Source: Mycobacterium stomatepiae
GTDB taxonomy: Bacteria; Actinomycetota; Actinomycetes; Mycobacteriales; Mycobacteriaceae
Length of the DNA stretch: 64,000 nucleotides
Direction of reading: 5' to 3'
Assembly (NCBI RefSeq): GCF_010731715.1
Contig: NZ_AP022587.1
Coordinates: 2,356,001-2,420,000 of the forward strand
A program made the translations under genes and the position numbers. This document shows, one piece after another, positions 17,585 through 26,437 of the stretch. Every line of letters starts with the position of its first letter. Positions within the stretch are counted from its first letter, which is position 1. The notes under the pieces are model-generated. The model had not been told where the DNA came from. It searched no databases and worked only from the letters and a program-made list of their open reading frames with translations.

Positions 17585-18191
17585 TCAGATCGCGCCTGGA
17601 TCCGTCGTGTGGGCCTTGCCGTTCGACGTCAGCGGCAGTTCGTCGACGAACAAGACGTGGCGGGGCCGTTTGAAGGGCGAGATCTGGGCGCGCACGTGCG
17701 CGATCAGTTCGTCTACCGACGGGCTGGCCCCGCTGCGCGCAACGACGATCGCGCAGATCGCTTCGCCCCAGTAGTCGTCGGGAACGCCGACAACGGACAC
17801 CATCTCGACGTCCGCGTGCGTCGACAACGCTGCCAAGTCCGTCCAGATAGCGGGCGTCTCCGAGGAGAATCCGGGGCTCGCTGGCAACGATGAGCGCGAG
17901 TTGTCCTGCGGGGCTGAGTCTCTGGTTGATCATGCTGAGTATGCGACCGCTGCGGGGGGCAGCGTAGTACAGCTGAACATACGGTAGGCCGTTGTCGGCC
18001 ACGACGGCGATCCTGTCGCCAGCAGCGCTGTGCTGTCCCAGCCAGCCCGCGATCGAACCGACCTGCTGGTGCAGTTCTTCGAAGGTGGTCGCGGTGCCCG
18101 CGCCGGATACCACGGCGCAACGATCGGGTGCAGCCGTGGCCGCCTGCGATAGCAGATCCCCGAGGCGCCGCGCCGGGTGGTCGGTCAACAC
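17585..18191 (-). pseudogene. Acyl-CoA synthetase with central deletion and frameshift
   Basis: The N-terminal part of an adenylate-forming ligase (LGDLLSQAATAAPDRCAVVS, IAGWLGQHSAAGDRIAVVAD, LYYAAPRSGRILSMINQRLS) starts at GTG 18191, overlapping the stop of the preceding synthetase gene. After about 120 residues the frame changes, near 17800-17850, and continues as the C-terminal domain (HADVEMVSVVGVPDDYWGEA, ISPFKRPRHVLFVDELPLTS, then NGK). The central 250 or so residues with the ATP-binding P-loop are missing. The catalytic lysine motif remains but the enzyme cannot work. It was probably a second fadD of the operon. Confidence 0.8.
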
Positions 18192-19777
18192 GGCTGCCTG
18201 CCGTTCCGCTGGTCGACGAGCATCGCCCGCAATCGACGGATATCCACTTTCTGGCTGGACAGCCACGGGATGTCGTCCTCATGCATGACCACCGCAAGCT
18301 TGGGCACTTTGTAGGACGCGAGCTGTTGACGTGCTGCTGCCAGAATGGTTGGCACGTCAAGAGTGTCGTCGTCGCCGACCAGAACCGCTCCGACGTCCTC
18401 ACCTCGAGCTGCAGCGGGCACGCCAACGACGAATGCTTGCCGCACCGTCGGCTGGGCCTCGAGCACCGCTTGGACCTCTGCCGGTGACACGTTGGCGCCC
18501 GCCGTCTTGATGACATCGTCGAGGCGGCCGTTGAAGAACAGCCAACCGTCACGTAGCGCGGCCGCGTCTCCGGTGCGGTACCAGCCGTCGGGGGTGAACA
18601 CCGCCTGGCGCTCACGGCGGTGAAGGCCCAGCATCAGCGCATCGCCGCGGACCAGCAGCTCCCCGGTTTGCCCGTCGGAAACGTCGCTGAGGGTGATCGG
18701 ATCCACGATGCGGTGCGCCATGTCCGATAGCGCACGGCCCCAGCTGCCCGCGGCACCAGCGGGCACATCCCAAGCCGCCGAGACCGGCCAACCCGAGTGA
18801 GGCCCAAGCGTCTCGGTCATCCCCAACGCACTCGGCCGCTCGCCGTCCTGCGGTAGCAGCCAGCCCAATCCCTTGATGTGCCCGAACATTTCATCGGAGT
18901 ATGACGGGTGCTGACGCATCCGCTCCACCACGGGCCCCCAGGCGGTCACTGTGTCGACACTGGTTTCGGACAGCAGCGCCAACGCCGCCCCCGGTTCGAA
19001 CCACGGCTGGGTCACGAAAGTGCCGCCGGCGACGGCGGTGCGCAAGAACGACCACACCAGCCCACCAACCCACTTCAGAGGCATCGACGTCCACAGCACG
19101 GTCGGCTCGTCGGTCGCGGTGAGCCGTCCGAGGCGCCGGGCTTGGCGAAGTGCCGAACCGTGGCTGTGGACAACGCCTTTCGGGTCACCGGTGGAACCGC
19201 TGGAGTAGATGATCGTCAGCACGTCGCATGCCTCGACATCGTCGGCCAGCGCAGCGACGACGGCGTCCGTACCGATGTCGGGCGCCACGGTCTCGACCTC
19301 ATCGAGCCACAGCACCCGGCGCAACTGGGGCAGTTCGGCCGCGCGGCGTTCGCTTGACGGTCCAGCGCTGCCGAGCAGATCCGCCAGGTCGTCGCGGTAG
19401 GTCTTGTCCGCGAATGCCGGTACCGCGACGAACATGTGGGCGCCGCTGTGTGATAAGACGCGTTGCACCTCGACGGAGGTGGCGAAGGTGTTCATCGGTA
19501 CGACCACCGCGCCGATCCGGGCGCAGGCTGCCCACCACCAGATCCAATCACCGCCGTTGGGTAGCAGCAGGGCCACGACGGTGCCCTTGCGGGCGCCCAT
19601 GGTCACGAGTTTGGCTGCCAGAGTTGAGGATCGCGCCAGCATGTCGGCGTAGCCGGCTGATTCTTGGGGTGTCACGACGGCGGTCTTGGTCGGCCGGCGG
19701 CGGGCAAGCTCGGCCAACAGTTTCGGGACCGTTTCACTCGTTCCAAGCGGCGCGTCGCCGGTACTCACCGGATTCAT
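18185..19777 (-). CDS. Acyl-CoA synthetase (FadD type)
   Basis: A 530-residue adenylate-forming enzyme that activates a carboxylic acid to its CoA thioester via an acyl-adenylate. The P-loop is IIYSSGSTGDPKGVVHSHG, the A5-like motif is ALGMTETLGPHSG, the A7 motif is GWYRTGDAAAL, the A8 hinge is FNGRLDDVIKTAGANVSPAE and the C-terminal lysine region is SSQKVDIRRLR. It starts at ATG 19777, overlapping the preceding dehydrogenase stop (TGATG). Membership in the fadE-aldh-echA operon suggests it activates an intermediate of the same pathway. The substrate is unknown. Confidence 0.9.
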   Translation of the reverse strand: MNPVSTGDAPLGTSETVPKLLAELARRRPTKTAVVTPQESAGYADMLARSSTLAAKLVTMGARKGTVVALLLPNGGDWIWWWAACARIGAVVVPMNTFATSVEVQRVLSHSGAHMFVAVPAFADKTYRDDLADLLGSAGPSSERRAAELPQLRRVLWLDEVETVAPDIGTDAVVAALADDVEACDVLTIIYSSGSTGDPKGVVHSHGSALRQARRLGRLTATDEPTVLWTSMPLKWVGGLVWSFLRTAVAGGTFVTQPWFEPGAALALLSETSVDTVTAWGPVVERMRQHPSYSDEMFGHIKGLGWLLPQDGERPSALGMTETLGPHSGWPVSAAWDVPAGAAGSWGRALSDMAHRIVDPITLSDVSDGQTGELLVRGDALMLGLHRRERQAVFTPDGWYRTGDAAALRDGWLFFNGRLDDVIKTAGANVSPAEVQAVLEAQPTVRQAFVVGVPAAARGEDVGAVLVGDDDTLDVPTILAAARQQLASYKVPKLAVVMHEDDIPWLSSQKVDIRRLRAMLVDQRNGRQPC

Positions 19778-20931
19778 CAGGCCGGGCGTGGGAGTCCCAG
19801 TCCCCGTTGGGCGATGATTGAGCGCTGTATCTCGCTGGTGCCGCCATAGATGGTGGTGGGCTGGGCATGTCTGATCGCACGGTCGAGTTGGCCGCCGTGG
19901 CCGGTGTCGTCGGCACGTAGGCCATCGGGGGCGAGCATGGCCAGGTCGTCGGCCATCCGCACCAGCGACTCGGAGGAGAACAGCTTGGCCATCGATCCCT
20001 CGACGCCGGGCAGCACCCCCTTGGCCGACAGCCAAACACTGCGGTGGCCGAGCAGGCGGGTGACGCGGGCTTCGGTGGCGGCTCGGGCGAGACGGGCAGC
20101 GACCGACGGGTCATCGAGCAGCAACCCTCCGTCAGCGGCTCTGGCAGTTGCAGCCCAGCGCTCGGCGGCCGCGACGAGGCGGCGGTGCTCGCCGCCGGTG
20201 GCATTGGTGCGTTCCAGCGTCAGTGCCACGGTCATGGTCTCCCATCCCCCGTTGAGCGCACCTATGCGCGCGGAATCATGGACGCGGACATCGTCGTAAA
20301 ACGTCGCGTTGGTCCGCTCCCCCGACATCGTCATGACCGGCTGGATCGTGACGCCAGGCTGATCGAGCGGTACCAGAAAAGTGGTGAGCCCCTTGTGTTT
20401 CGGCACATTGGGATCGGTGCGTGCCAGCAGGAAGACGTAATCGGCGACATGGGCATTGGTGGTGAACATCTTCTGGCCGTTGATGCGCCACTCGTCGCCC
20501 TCACCGACGGCGCGGGTGGCCGCGGCAGCGACGTCGGAACCGCACTCGGGCTCGGTGAAGCCGAGAACGATCAGGATTTCGCCGCCCAGCGCTTTGGGCA
20601 AGATCTGCGCTTTCTGATCCGGGGTTCCGAGCTCACGGATGACCCCGGCGATCATCATGGTGGTGACTGCGCCGTACATCGGGGCGCCTGCGTCGGCGAG
20701 TTCCTCCTGGAAGGCCAACACATCGAGGGGGTCGAGTCCGCGACCGCCGAATTCGACCGGCCAGCCGGGAGCCAACCAGCCGCGCCGGGCCAGTGCGCGG
20801 TGAAAGTCCCAGTGATGAAACGTCCCGGTCCGGTGGACCTCGTCGAGCCGGTCGGCCATCAGCTCCTCGGCCAGCAGTGAGCGCGCCTGCTCTTTGTATT
20901 CCAGGCTGGTGGGCCCGAAGTCGAAGTTCAC
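19777..20931 (-). CDS. Acyl-CoA dehydrogenase (FadE type), large subunit of a pair
   Basis: A 384-residue flavoprotein with the full acyl-CoA dehydrogenase architecture: N-terminal helical domain (LARRGWLAPGWPVEFGGRGL), the beta domain with FTEPECGSDVAAAATRAVGE and INGQKMFTTNAHVADYVFLL, and the C-terminal helical domain ending IYGGTSEIQRSIIAQRGLGL. It removes two hydrogens from an acyl-CoA using FAD. It overlaps the 265-residue dehydrogenase upstream by four bases. Mycobacterial FadE pairs of this kind form mixed tetramers in sterol side-chain degradation; such pairing is inferred here. Confidence 0.92.
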   Translation of the reverse strand: MNFDFGPTSLEYKEQARSLLAEELMADRLDEVHRTGTFHHWDFHRALARRGWLAPGWPVEFGGRGLDPLDVLAFQEELADAGAPMYGAVTTMMIAGVIRELGTPDQKAQILPKALGGEILIVLGFTEPECGSDVAAAATRAVGEGDEWRINGQKMFTTNAHVADYVFLLARTDPNVPKHKGLTTFLVPLDQPGVTIQPVMTMSGERTNATFYDDVRVHDSARIGALNGGWETMTVALTLERTNATGGEHRRLVAAAERWAATARAADGGLLLDDPSVAARLARAATEARVTRLLGHRSVWLSAKGVLPGVEGSMAKLFSSESLVRMADDLAMLAPDGLRADDTGHGGQLDRAIRHAQPTTIYGGTSEIQRSIIAQRGLGLPRPA

Positions 20932-21725
20932 GACGGCACCTCGTCACGGTAGCGGTATCGGGCGACGCGACGGTAGGCCGCATCGGAGCCGCCGAAGACA
21001 CCGGCCCAACCGCGCGCCCGACGGAAATACAGTTGGGCGTCGTACTCGAGCATGACGCCGTATCCGCCGAGGGTGTGCACACCCCAGTAAGTGGACAGCC
21101 GGGCAACGTCGGCGGCGAAAGCGAAGGCCATGCACTGCCGTTCGGCCGCCTCATCGTGCCCGGCGTCGACTGACCAGGCGGCCTCGCGGACCAGCAGCCG
21201 TGCCCCGTCGATCGCGGTGGCGACATCGGCCAGTGGCAGGTTGGCGTGGTTAGGGACCGACGGTGGGACTGGGCGGTTCGGGACGACCAGCACAGAGTCT
21301 GGGCTTGACACCAGAACCATGTCGGCGACGGCGCCTGCGGGGACCAGCCGCGCCACCCCGCCGGCGGGGCCGTGCAGCGCCGGGGAGGTGATCTGACCAT
21401 CATCGAGCAACGGGGTCAGCATCTGGCCCTGCAGCTGCGCGAGCAGCCGGGCCGTGACCTGAGTCTCCACGACGGGCGCCGACGCGCAGTGTCGCCCAAG
21501 GCATTCGGCGACCAGGACCAGGTCGAGCATCGAGGCGCCCCAGCCACCCTGGGCCTCCGGCACAGCCATGTGGATCGTTCCGATGTCGTGCAACGCCGCC
21601 CACAGCGCGGGGTCGAAGCCCAGTGGTTCGGCGGCCCGGATATCGACGGGGCGTGAATGTTTGTCGAGCAGTGCGCTCACCGAATCGACGAGCAGTTCCT
21701 GGTCCTCGCTAAGTGCCAGATCCAT
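20928..21725 (-). CDS. Acyl-CoA dehydrogenase partner subunit, unusually short (265 residues)
   Basis: Starts MDLALSEDQELLVDSVSALL and keeps the N-terminal domain (VPEAQGGWGASMLDLVLVAE, CLGRHCASAPVVET) and the C-terminal helices (RLSTYWGVHTLGGYGVMLEY, DAQLYFRRARGW). Partner subunits normally have 320-380 residues. Here the sequence goes from a beta-domain strand (DSVLVVPNRPVPPSVPNH) almost directly to the helical part that normally follows the R-x-FG FAD-binding segment (LADVATAIDGARLLVREAAW). About 70 residues seem missing in frame. It may be a natural short variant or an in-frame deletion. Start and stop overlap the neighbours, so it is part of the operon. Confidence 0.8.
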   Translation of the reverse strand: MDLALSEDQELLVDSVSALLDKHSRPVDIRAAEPLGFDPALWAALHDIGTIHMAVPEAQGGWGASMLDLVLVAECLGRHCASAPVVETQVTARLLAQLQGQMLTPLLDDGQITSPALHGPAGGVARLVPAGAVADMVLVSSPDSVLVVPNRPVPPSVPNHANLPLADVATAIDGARLLVREAAWSVDAGHDEAAERQCMAFAFAADVARLSTYWGVHTLGGYGVMLEYDAQLYFRRARGWAGVFGGSDAAYRRVARYRYRDEVPS

Positions 21726-23199
21726 CAGTTCAACGGTCCTGCAATGATTTTGGTCTCGGTGTACTGGGCAAATCCCTCCAGGCCGTTCTGCCTGCCGAGC
21801 CCGCTGGATTTGTAGCCGCCGAACGGGGATTCCGCGCCGTACCAGGCGGCGCCGTTGATGGCTGCGGCGCCTGCCTTGATGCGCATTGCCACTGCAAAGG
21901 CTCGCTCCTGGCTGGCGGAGGTCACGCCGGCGGCCAGTCCGTAGACCGAGTCGTTGGCGATGCGGACTGCGTCGTCGTCGTCGTCGAATCCGATCACCAC
22001 GAGCACCGGTCCGAAGATCTCTTCCTGTGCGATGGTCATCGCGTTGTCGACGTCGGCGAACAGTGTCGGCTCGACGAAGTAGCCGTGCGGCAGATGCGCC
22101 GGCCTGCCGCCGCCGGTGACCAGCCGCGCGCCCCCGGCGATGCCCTTGTTGACGTAGCCCAGGATCCGATCGCGCTGACGCGCGTTGATCTGGGGGCCCT
22201 GAAGCACCTCGTAGTCGTTGGGGTCGCCATACTTGACCGCCTGCAGGCCAGCGGTGGCCAGCTCGACGGCCTCTTCGTAGCGGCTGCGGGGCACCAGCAG
22301 GCGGCTGAGAATGCCGCACCCCTGTCCCCCGTGCATGCCGATGGTGCCCGCATCCCGGGGAATCGTCGCGGCGAAATCGGCGTCGTCGAGCACGATGTGG
22401 GCCGACTTGCCGCCGAGCTCGAGGAAAACCCGCTTCATCAGCGGCCCCGCGGACCGCTGATGAACCGGCCGACCGCGGTGGATCCGGTGAAGGAGATGAG
22501 ATCGACGCGGGGATCGGTCACCAGCATCGAACTGACTTCGTTGTCGGAGGTGGTCACCACGTTGACCACGCCGGGTGGGATGTCGGTGTGCTCGGCGACG
22601 ATGCGTCCCAACCGGGTGGCGTTGAACGGTGTGTCCGGTACCGGCTTGATGATGACGGTGTTGCCGGTGATCAACGCCTGGGCGGTCTTGGCGAGGGTGA
22701 CCTCGAAAGGGAAGTTCCACGGGACGATGGCACCGACCACGCCGACCGGCTCTTTGAAGACCGAGCGCCAGCTGCGCTTGCCGAAGGCGGTGCCGATCGA
22801 AAGGTCGCGCTCCCAATCAAATTCATCGACATGGTCGACTACCCACGGGATGACCTCACCCAGCGGGGTGTCGAGTTGAGGGCCGTACGTCAGCGCGATC
22901 GGGCTACCCACCTCGGCGACGAGTTCGGCTCGCAATGCCTCCCGCTCGGCCTCGATCCCTGCCTGCAACTGCAGCAGGCAGGCTTTGCGGAATGCGCGAT
23001 CGGTGGCCCAGCGACTGCCGTCGAAGGCGGTCCGGGCGGCGCCGATCGCCTCGTCCATGTCCGACGTGTCGGCGTCGGCGACCTGGCCCAGCACCTGCTC
23101 GGTGAACGGGTTGACGTTGTCGAACTCAAGTCCCGACCGCGCATCGACGAGCTTGCCGTCGATGAGCATCCGTTTGTCGGCCGTCGCGCTGATGGTCAT
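21725..23199 (-). pseudogene. Aldehyde dehydrogenase with a single frameshift
   Basis: An NAD(P)-dependent aldehyde dehydrogenase gene of about 491 codons if one base is restored. The first part (ATG 23199, preceded by GGGAGGAC) carries VGAIVPWNFPFEVTLAKTAQ, TGNTVIIKPVPDTPFNATRL and SFTGSTAVGRFI. The frame is lost near 22440-22453 and continues as MKRVFLELGGKSAHIVLDDA, GGQGCGILSRLLVPRS with the catalytic cysteine, EEIFGPVLVVIGF and SPFGGYKSSGLGRQNG. Both catalytic Glu and Cys are coded. Restoring one C in a GGGGCC run repairs the frame. The break lies inside an 11-bp stem-loop, so sequencing error is a real possibility. Confidence 0.85.
22434..22464. repeat. Stem-loop at the aldehyde dehydrogenase frameshift
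   Basis: TTCATCAGCGG and CCGCTGATGAA form a perfect 11-bp stem around the nine-base loop CCCCGCGGA. It lies inside the coding region, exactly where the reading frame breaks. GC-rich hairpins favour both replication slippage and sequencing compression. Confidence 0.7.
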
Positions 23200-23957
23200 A
23201 AAGTCCTCCCGTTTTCGGCGGCCGCAGCGTGACCGGCCTGGTGGTAGAGGGCATGGAACTGGGCACCGCGCCGGGCAGCGACATGGCAACCGGCGGTTTC
23301 GGTCCACGTGTTGACGGCGGCCTTGGTGACCAATAACCGGCCGAGGTTCACCTCGGCGATGGAGGACGCGAGGGTGTCGACGGTGGCACCCAGGACCGCA
23401 TCGGGAACGCACGCAAGCGCCAAGCCGATCCGCGCGGCCTCGGCGCCATCGACGAGGCGGCCGGTCAACACCGATTCCATCGTTCGCTGCACGCCGAGTC
23501 GCTCGGGCCAGAACCCCAGCGTCGGGAACAGTCCGATCTCTCGGACCTCGGGCATGCCGAAGCGTGCTGACTCACCACACACCACCAGGTCTGCGCAGCC
23601 GAGCAACTCGTTGGCGAGCCCAAGGCAGTGGCCGTGCACCTGCGCGATGACGGGTTTGGGCAGCGACTTGAGCCGCAACCATTCCGCCACCCGCTGCCCG
23701 GTGGCGGCCATGTCCTGCGGCGCATCGCGAAGGCGTGCCCGAAACGCGTCGTCCTCGGCGCGAATGTCGGCTCCGGCGCTGAACGCGCGACCAGCGCCGG
23801 ATAAGACGACAACCCGGACGTCGGGGTCGCCCATCGCGGTATCGAGCGCCGCTGTCAGTTGGTCGAGCAGCGCCGGCGATAGCGCATTGAGCTTGTCCGG
23901 GCGGTTGAGTCGCAGCCGACGCACCCCTGCGGCGGTTTCGACGATGACGAGGCTCAC
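23196..23957 (-). CDS. Enoyl-CoA hydratase/isomerase (crotonase family)
   Basis: A 253-residue crotonase-fold protein. The first oxyanion-hole motif is SGAGRAFSAGADIRAEDDAF and the second is HGHCLGLANELLGCADLVVC, followed by RFGMPEVREIGLFPTLGFWP where the catalytic glutamate region lies. It would hydrate an enoyl-CoA or act in a related isomerase or hydrolase reaction. It starts with GTG 23957 in a GTGA overlap with the preceding dehydrogenase stop, and its stop overlaps the aldehyde dehydrogenase start, so it is embedded in the operon. The order dehydrogenase-hydratase-aldehyde dehydrogenase suggests a retro-aldol or beta-oxidation sequence; the substrate is not evident. Confidence 0.88.
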   Translation of the reverse strand: MSLVIVETAAGVRRLRLNRPDKLNALSPALLDQLTAALDTAMGDPDVRVVVLSGAGRAFSAGADIRAEDDAFRARLRDAPQDMAATGQRVAEWLRLKSLPKPVIAQVHGHCLGLANELLGCADLVVCGESARFGMPEVREIGLFPTLGFWPERLGVQRTMESVLTGRLVDGAEAARIGLALACVPDAVLGATVDTLASSIAEVNLGRLLVTKAAVNTWTETAGCHVAARRGAQFHALYHQAGHAAAAENGRTL

Positions 23958-25195
23958 GCGCCACCCACGTTGCGTGCGACTTCGCGAAATGGCACACCGC
24001 GGTCGGGGTGCTGCTCGCGCGGCATGCCGAGCAATCTCTCGCTGATGACGTTGCGGGCCATCTCGGTCGTTCCGCCGCCGATGCTGGAGGCTTGTCGCAT
24101 CAGGAATCGGTTGCCGACCCCCGTCGTCGGGGCGTCCGCATCCCACGCAACGGCGCCGAATGCGCTGATGTCGGCGGCGAGGGTGGCTCGTCGAGCCGAT
24201 GCGCCCGCCTCGAATAGACGCAGGATCGTGCCAGCCGTCTCGGGCATGTCGCCGCGGGCCAAACCGAGCAGGATTCGGGCGTTGAGTTTCTCCTGCACGA
24301 TGTCATCGACGCATTGCCGTCCGACGAGTTGGCCGATCAGCGGGTCTTCGGCCCGGCCAGTGGCCAGCGCAAGATCGATGAGCGTGCGGTCGCGCCCAAC
24401 GGCGGCCACGCTGCGCGACCCGCCCGTAAAGGGCGATGCACCGGCAACCGCTTTTCGCTCGTGGTTGATCAGCGTCATGATGACCGACCAGCCGCCGTCC
24501 ACAGCGCCGAGAACATGGTCGTCGGCGACGAACACATCGGTGAAAAACTCTTCGCAGAAATTCGAGGCGCCGTCGCTGGTGCGGATCGGCCGGATGTCGA
24601 TCGCCGGCTGGCTGATCGGCACCAGAAACACCGTCAGTCCCTGGTGTTTGGGAACGTCCCAGTTGGTCCGCGCGGGGCACAGCGCCCAGTCGGCGCGGTC
24701 GGCACCCGAACTCCAGGTCTTGGCCCCGTTGAGGACGAAGCCACCGTCCACACGGTCGGCTGTCATCGACGTGGAGGCGACGTCCGAACCCCCGCCGGGT
24801 TCGGAGAGGAACTGGACCCAGCGTTCCTCGCCGCGAAGTATCCGCGGCAGGTGGCGTAGCTTCTGTCCTTCGGTTCCGCAGTCGTAGATGGTCGGCGCGA
24901 TGATGTTCAACGTTGGCTCCTGCAGCACGAGCGGCGACTCGAACCGTGCGGCTTCCTCGGCGAATGCGCGCGCATACTCCACGCCCAGACCTTGTCCGCC
25001 GTATGCGGGCGGATAAACAAGGCCCGCGAATCCGGCGTCGAAGAGCATTCGCTGCAGTTCTCGGGCGCGGGCCACGGCTTGGTCTCCGTGGCTTCGAGTG
25101 TGACTGCCGGCGCGAGCGGCCAGGGGCACGTTGGCCTCCAGCCACGAGCGGGCCGTGAGGCGGAAGTCATTGACGCCGGCGAACCGGCCGTTCAT
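23954..25195 (-). CDS. Acyl-CoA dehydrogenase (FadE type), large subunit of second pair
   Basis: A 413-residue acyl-CoA dehydrogenase. Recognisable parts are AGFAGLVYPPAYGGQGLGVE, FLSEPGGGSDVASTSMTADR, NGAKTWSSGADRADWALCPA, and the C-terminal IGGGTTEMARNVISERLLGM in place of the usual glutamate-containing loop. It is encoded directly after, and overlapping by four bases, another dehydrogenase gene (25192-26292), so the two probably form a heteromeric enzyme. Function in the cytoplasm: FAD-dependent alpha,beta-desaturation of an acyl-CoA. Substrate unknown. Confidence 0.9.
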   Translation of the reverse strand: MNGRFAGVNDFRLTARSWLEANVPLAARAGSHTRSHGDQAVARARELQRMLFDAGFAGLVYPPAYGGQGLGVEYARAFAEEAARFESPLVLQEPTLNIIAPTIYDCGTEGQKLRHLPRILRGEERWVQFLSEPGGGSDVASTSMTADRVDGGFVLNGAKTWSSGADRADWALCPARTNWDVPKHQGLTVFLVPISQPAIDIRPIRTSDGASNFCEEFFTDVFVADDHVLGAVDGGWSVIMTLINHERKAVAGASPFTGGSRSVAAVGRDRTLIDLALATGRAEDPLIGQLVGRQCVDDIVQEKLNARILLGLARGDMPETAGTILRLFEAGASARRATLAADISAFGAVAWDADAPTTGVGNRFLMRQASSIGGGTTEMARNVISERLLGMPREQHPDRGVPFREVARNVGGA

Positions 25196-26292
25196 GGCGT
25201 CGCCTCACCAACCTCGGTGGCGGCCACCTCGGCGTATAAATCCGCGGGCGTGCCGTACGAGTTGGCGATCAGCGTGGCCCGGCGCAAGTACAGGTGCAGG
25301 TCGTGTTCCCAGGTCACGCACATCCCGCCGTGTAGTTGGACACAGTCCTGGATGAGCTCGACGGCATGCGCGGCGGCATAGGCCTTCGCGGCCCGCGCCA
25401 GCAGGCCAGCGCCCCGGGATTCAGCTCCCACTGCGTCGGCGGCAGCGTCGGCCACCGCATGGGTCGCCTCGACCCACATCTTCATATCGGCGCATCGATG
25501 TTTGAGCGCCTGATACGACGCCAGCGGCCTGCCGAATAAGTAGCGGTTGGCCAGCCAGTCCAGCGTCAGGCCGAAGACCGCGTCGACGACGCCCGTCAGC
25601 TCGGCGGCCTGAAGCACCCAAGCCAGGCGGCGTGCGCGTTCCACCTCGTCGGGACCGGTGCTCAGCGCCTGACCGGCGGGCAACCGAACATTGTCCAAGC
25701 TCACCACGGCATGCCGCGTGGAGGCGTCAAGCCATTTCAGCGCACGAACCGACACACCCGATGTTTCGCGTTCCAGCAGGCAGGTGGCCGTTGGGCCGGA
25801 TAGCAGCAGCAGCGCTTCCTGCGTTGGCAGAGTTGCGGTTATCTCACCGTCGATGCAGACATCGCCGTTGCTGTGCCTGTCGATCACAATGCCGCTGGTC
25901 GGCGAACGCTGCAGCCACCATCCGGCTACCGCCGAACCCTCCAGCAGGCCGGGTAGATGCCGGTCGCGAAGGTCCGCGTTGTCGCTGCGGACCAGGGCAT
26001 CGATAGCGACGTTGGTCTCCAGGAACGGGCCAGGGGCTACCGCACGCCCGATCTCAGCGGCGATCACGGTCAAGTCGACCACCGGCGCGTCGCTGATGCT
26101 GGCGCCCCCGTGCTCGTCTGGAACGAGCGGTGACGTCCAGCCCAGCGCCGACATCTTCTTCCATAGTTCCGCGTCGAATCCGCTCGGTTCTTCGAGCGTG
26201 GCACGCACGGCGCTCAGCGGTTGCTCGGTCGACAAGAACCTCTGTACGACATCGCGGGCCAGTCGCTGATCCTCAGTGAGGTCGAACCTCAT
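25192..26292 (-). CDS. Acyl-CoA dehydrogenase, first gene of the leftward operon
   Basis: A 366-residue dehydrogenase starting MRFDLTEDQRLARDVVQRFL, with GWTSPLVPDEHGGASISDAP, YLFGRPLASYQALKHRCADM (FAD-binding R/QFG-like segment) and the C-terminal VQLHGGMCVTWEHDLHLYLR. ATG 26292 is chosen because GGGAGGCGGAG lies just upstream; an ATG at 26310 is possible. It leads an operon of overlapping genes: two dehydrogenase pairs, enoyl-CoA hydratase, aldehyde dehydrogenase and two synthetase genes. A 17-bp inverted repeat at 26339-26355 lies in the divergent promoter region. Confidence 0.9.
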   Translation of the reverse strand: MRFDLTEDQRLARDVVQRFLSTEQPLSAVRATLEEPSGFDAELWKKMSALGWTSPLVPDEHGGASISDAPVVDLTVIAAEIGRAVAPGPFLETNVAIDALVRSDNADLRDRHLPGLLEGSAVAGWWLQRSPTSGIVIDRHSNGDVCIDGEITATLPTQEALLLLSGPTATCLLERETSGVSVRALKWLDASTRHAVVSLDNVRLPAGQALSTGPDEVERARRLAWVLQAAELTGVVDAVFGLTLDWLANRYLFGRPLASYQALKHRCADMKMWVEATHAVADAAADAVGAESRGAGLLARAAKAYAAAHAVELIQDCVQLHGGMCVTWEHDLHLYLRRATLIANSYGTPADLYAEVAATEVGEATP

Positions 26293-26338
26293 CGGCTCCG
26301 CCTCCCTCACATTGCGATTTCACATAACAGAACTGGCA

Positions 26339-26355
26339 CTAGCACAGACTGCAAC
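26339..26355. promoter_or_regulatory. Candidate operator, copy 3 (CTAGCACAGACTGCAAC)
   Basis: Same 17-bp design as the copies at 30772 and 35866. It lies 47 bases before the leftward acyl-CoA dehydrogenase operon and 83 bases before the rightward enoyl-CoA hydratase gene, well placed to control both. A nearby ATTGCATAAT at about 26361-26370 resembles the core of the other sites. Confidence 0.6.
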
Positions 26356-26437
26356 TAGTAATTGCATAATACGCATGGGAGACTACCGCTGAGCGTGTCG
26401 TAGCTGCGAACGCGCCCGAACCTGAAAGGCGACACCT

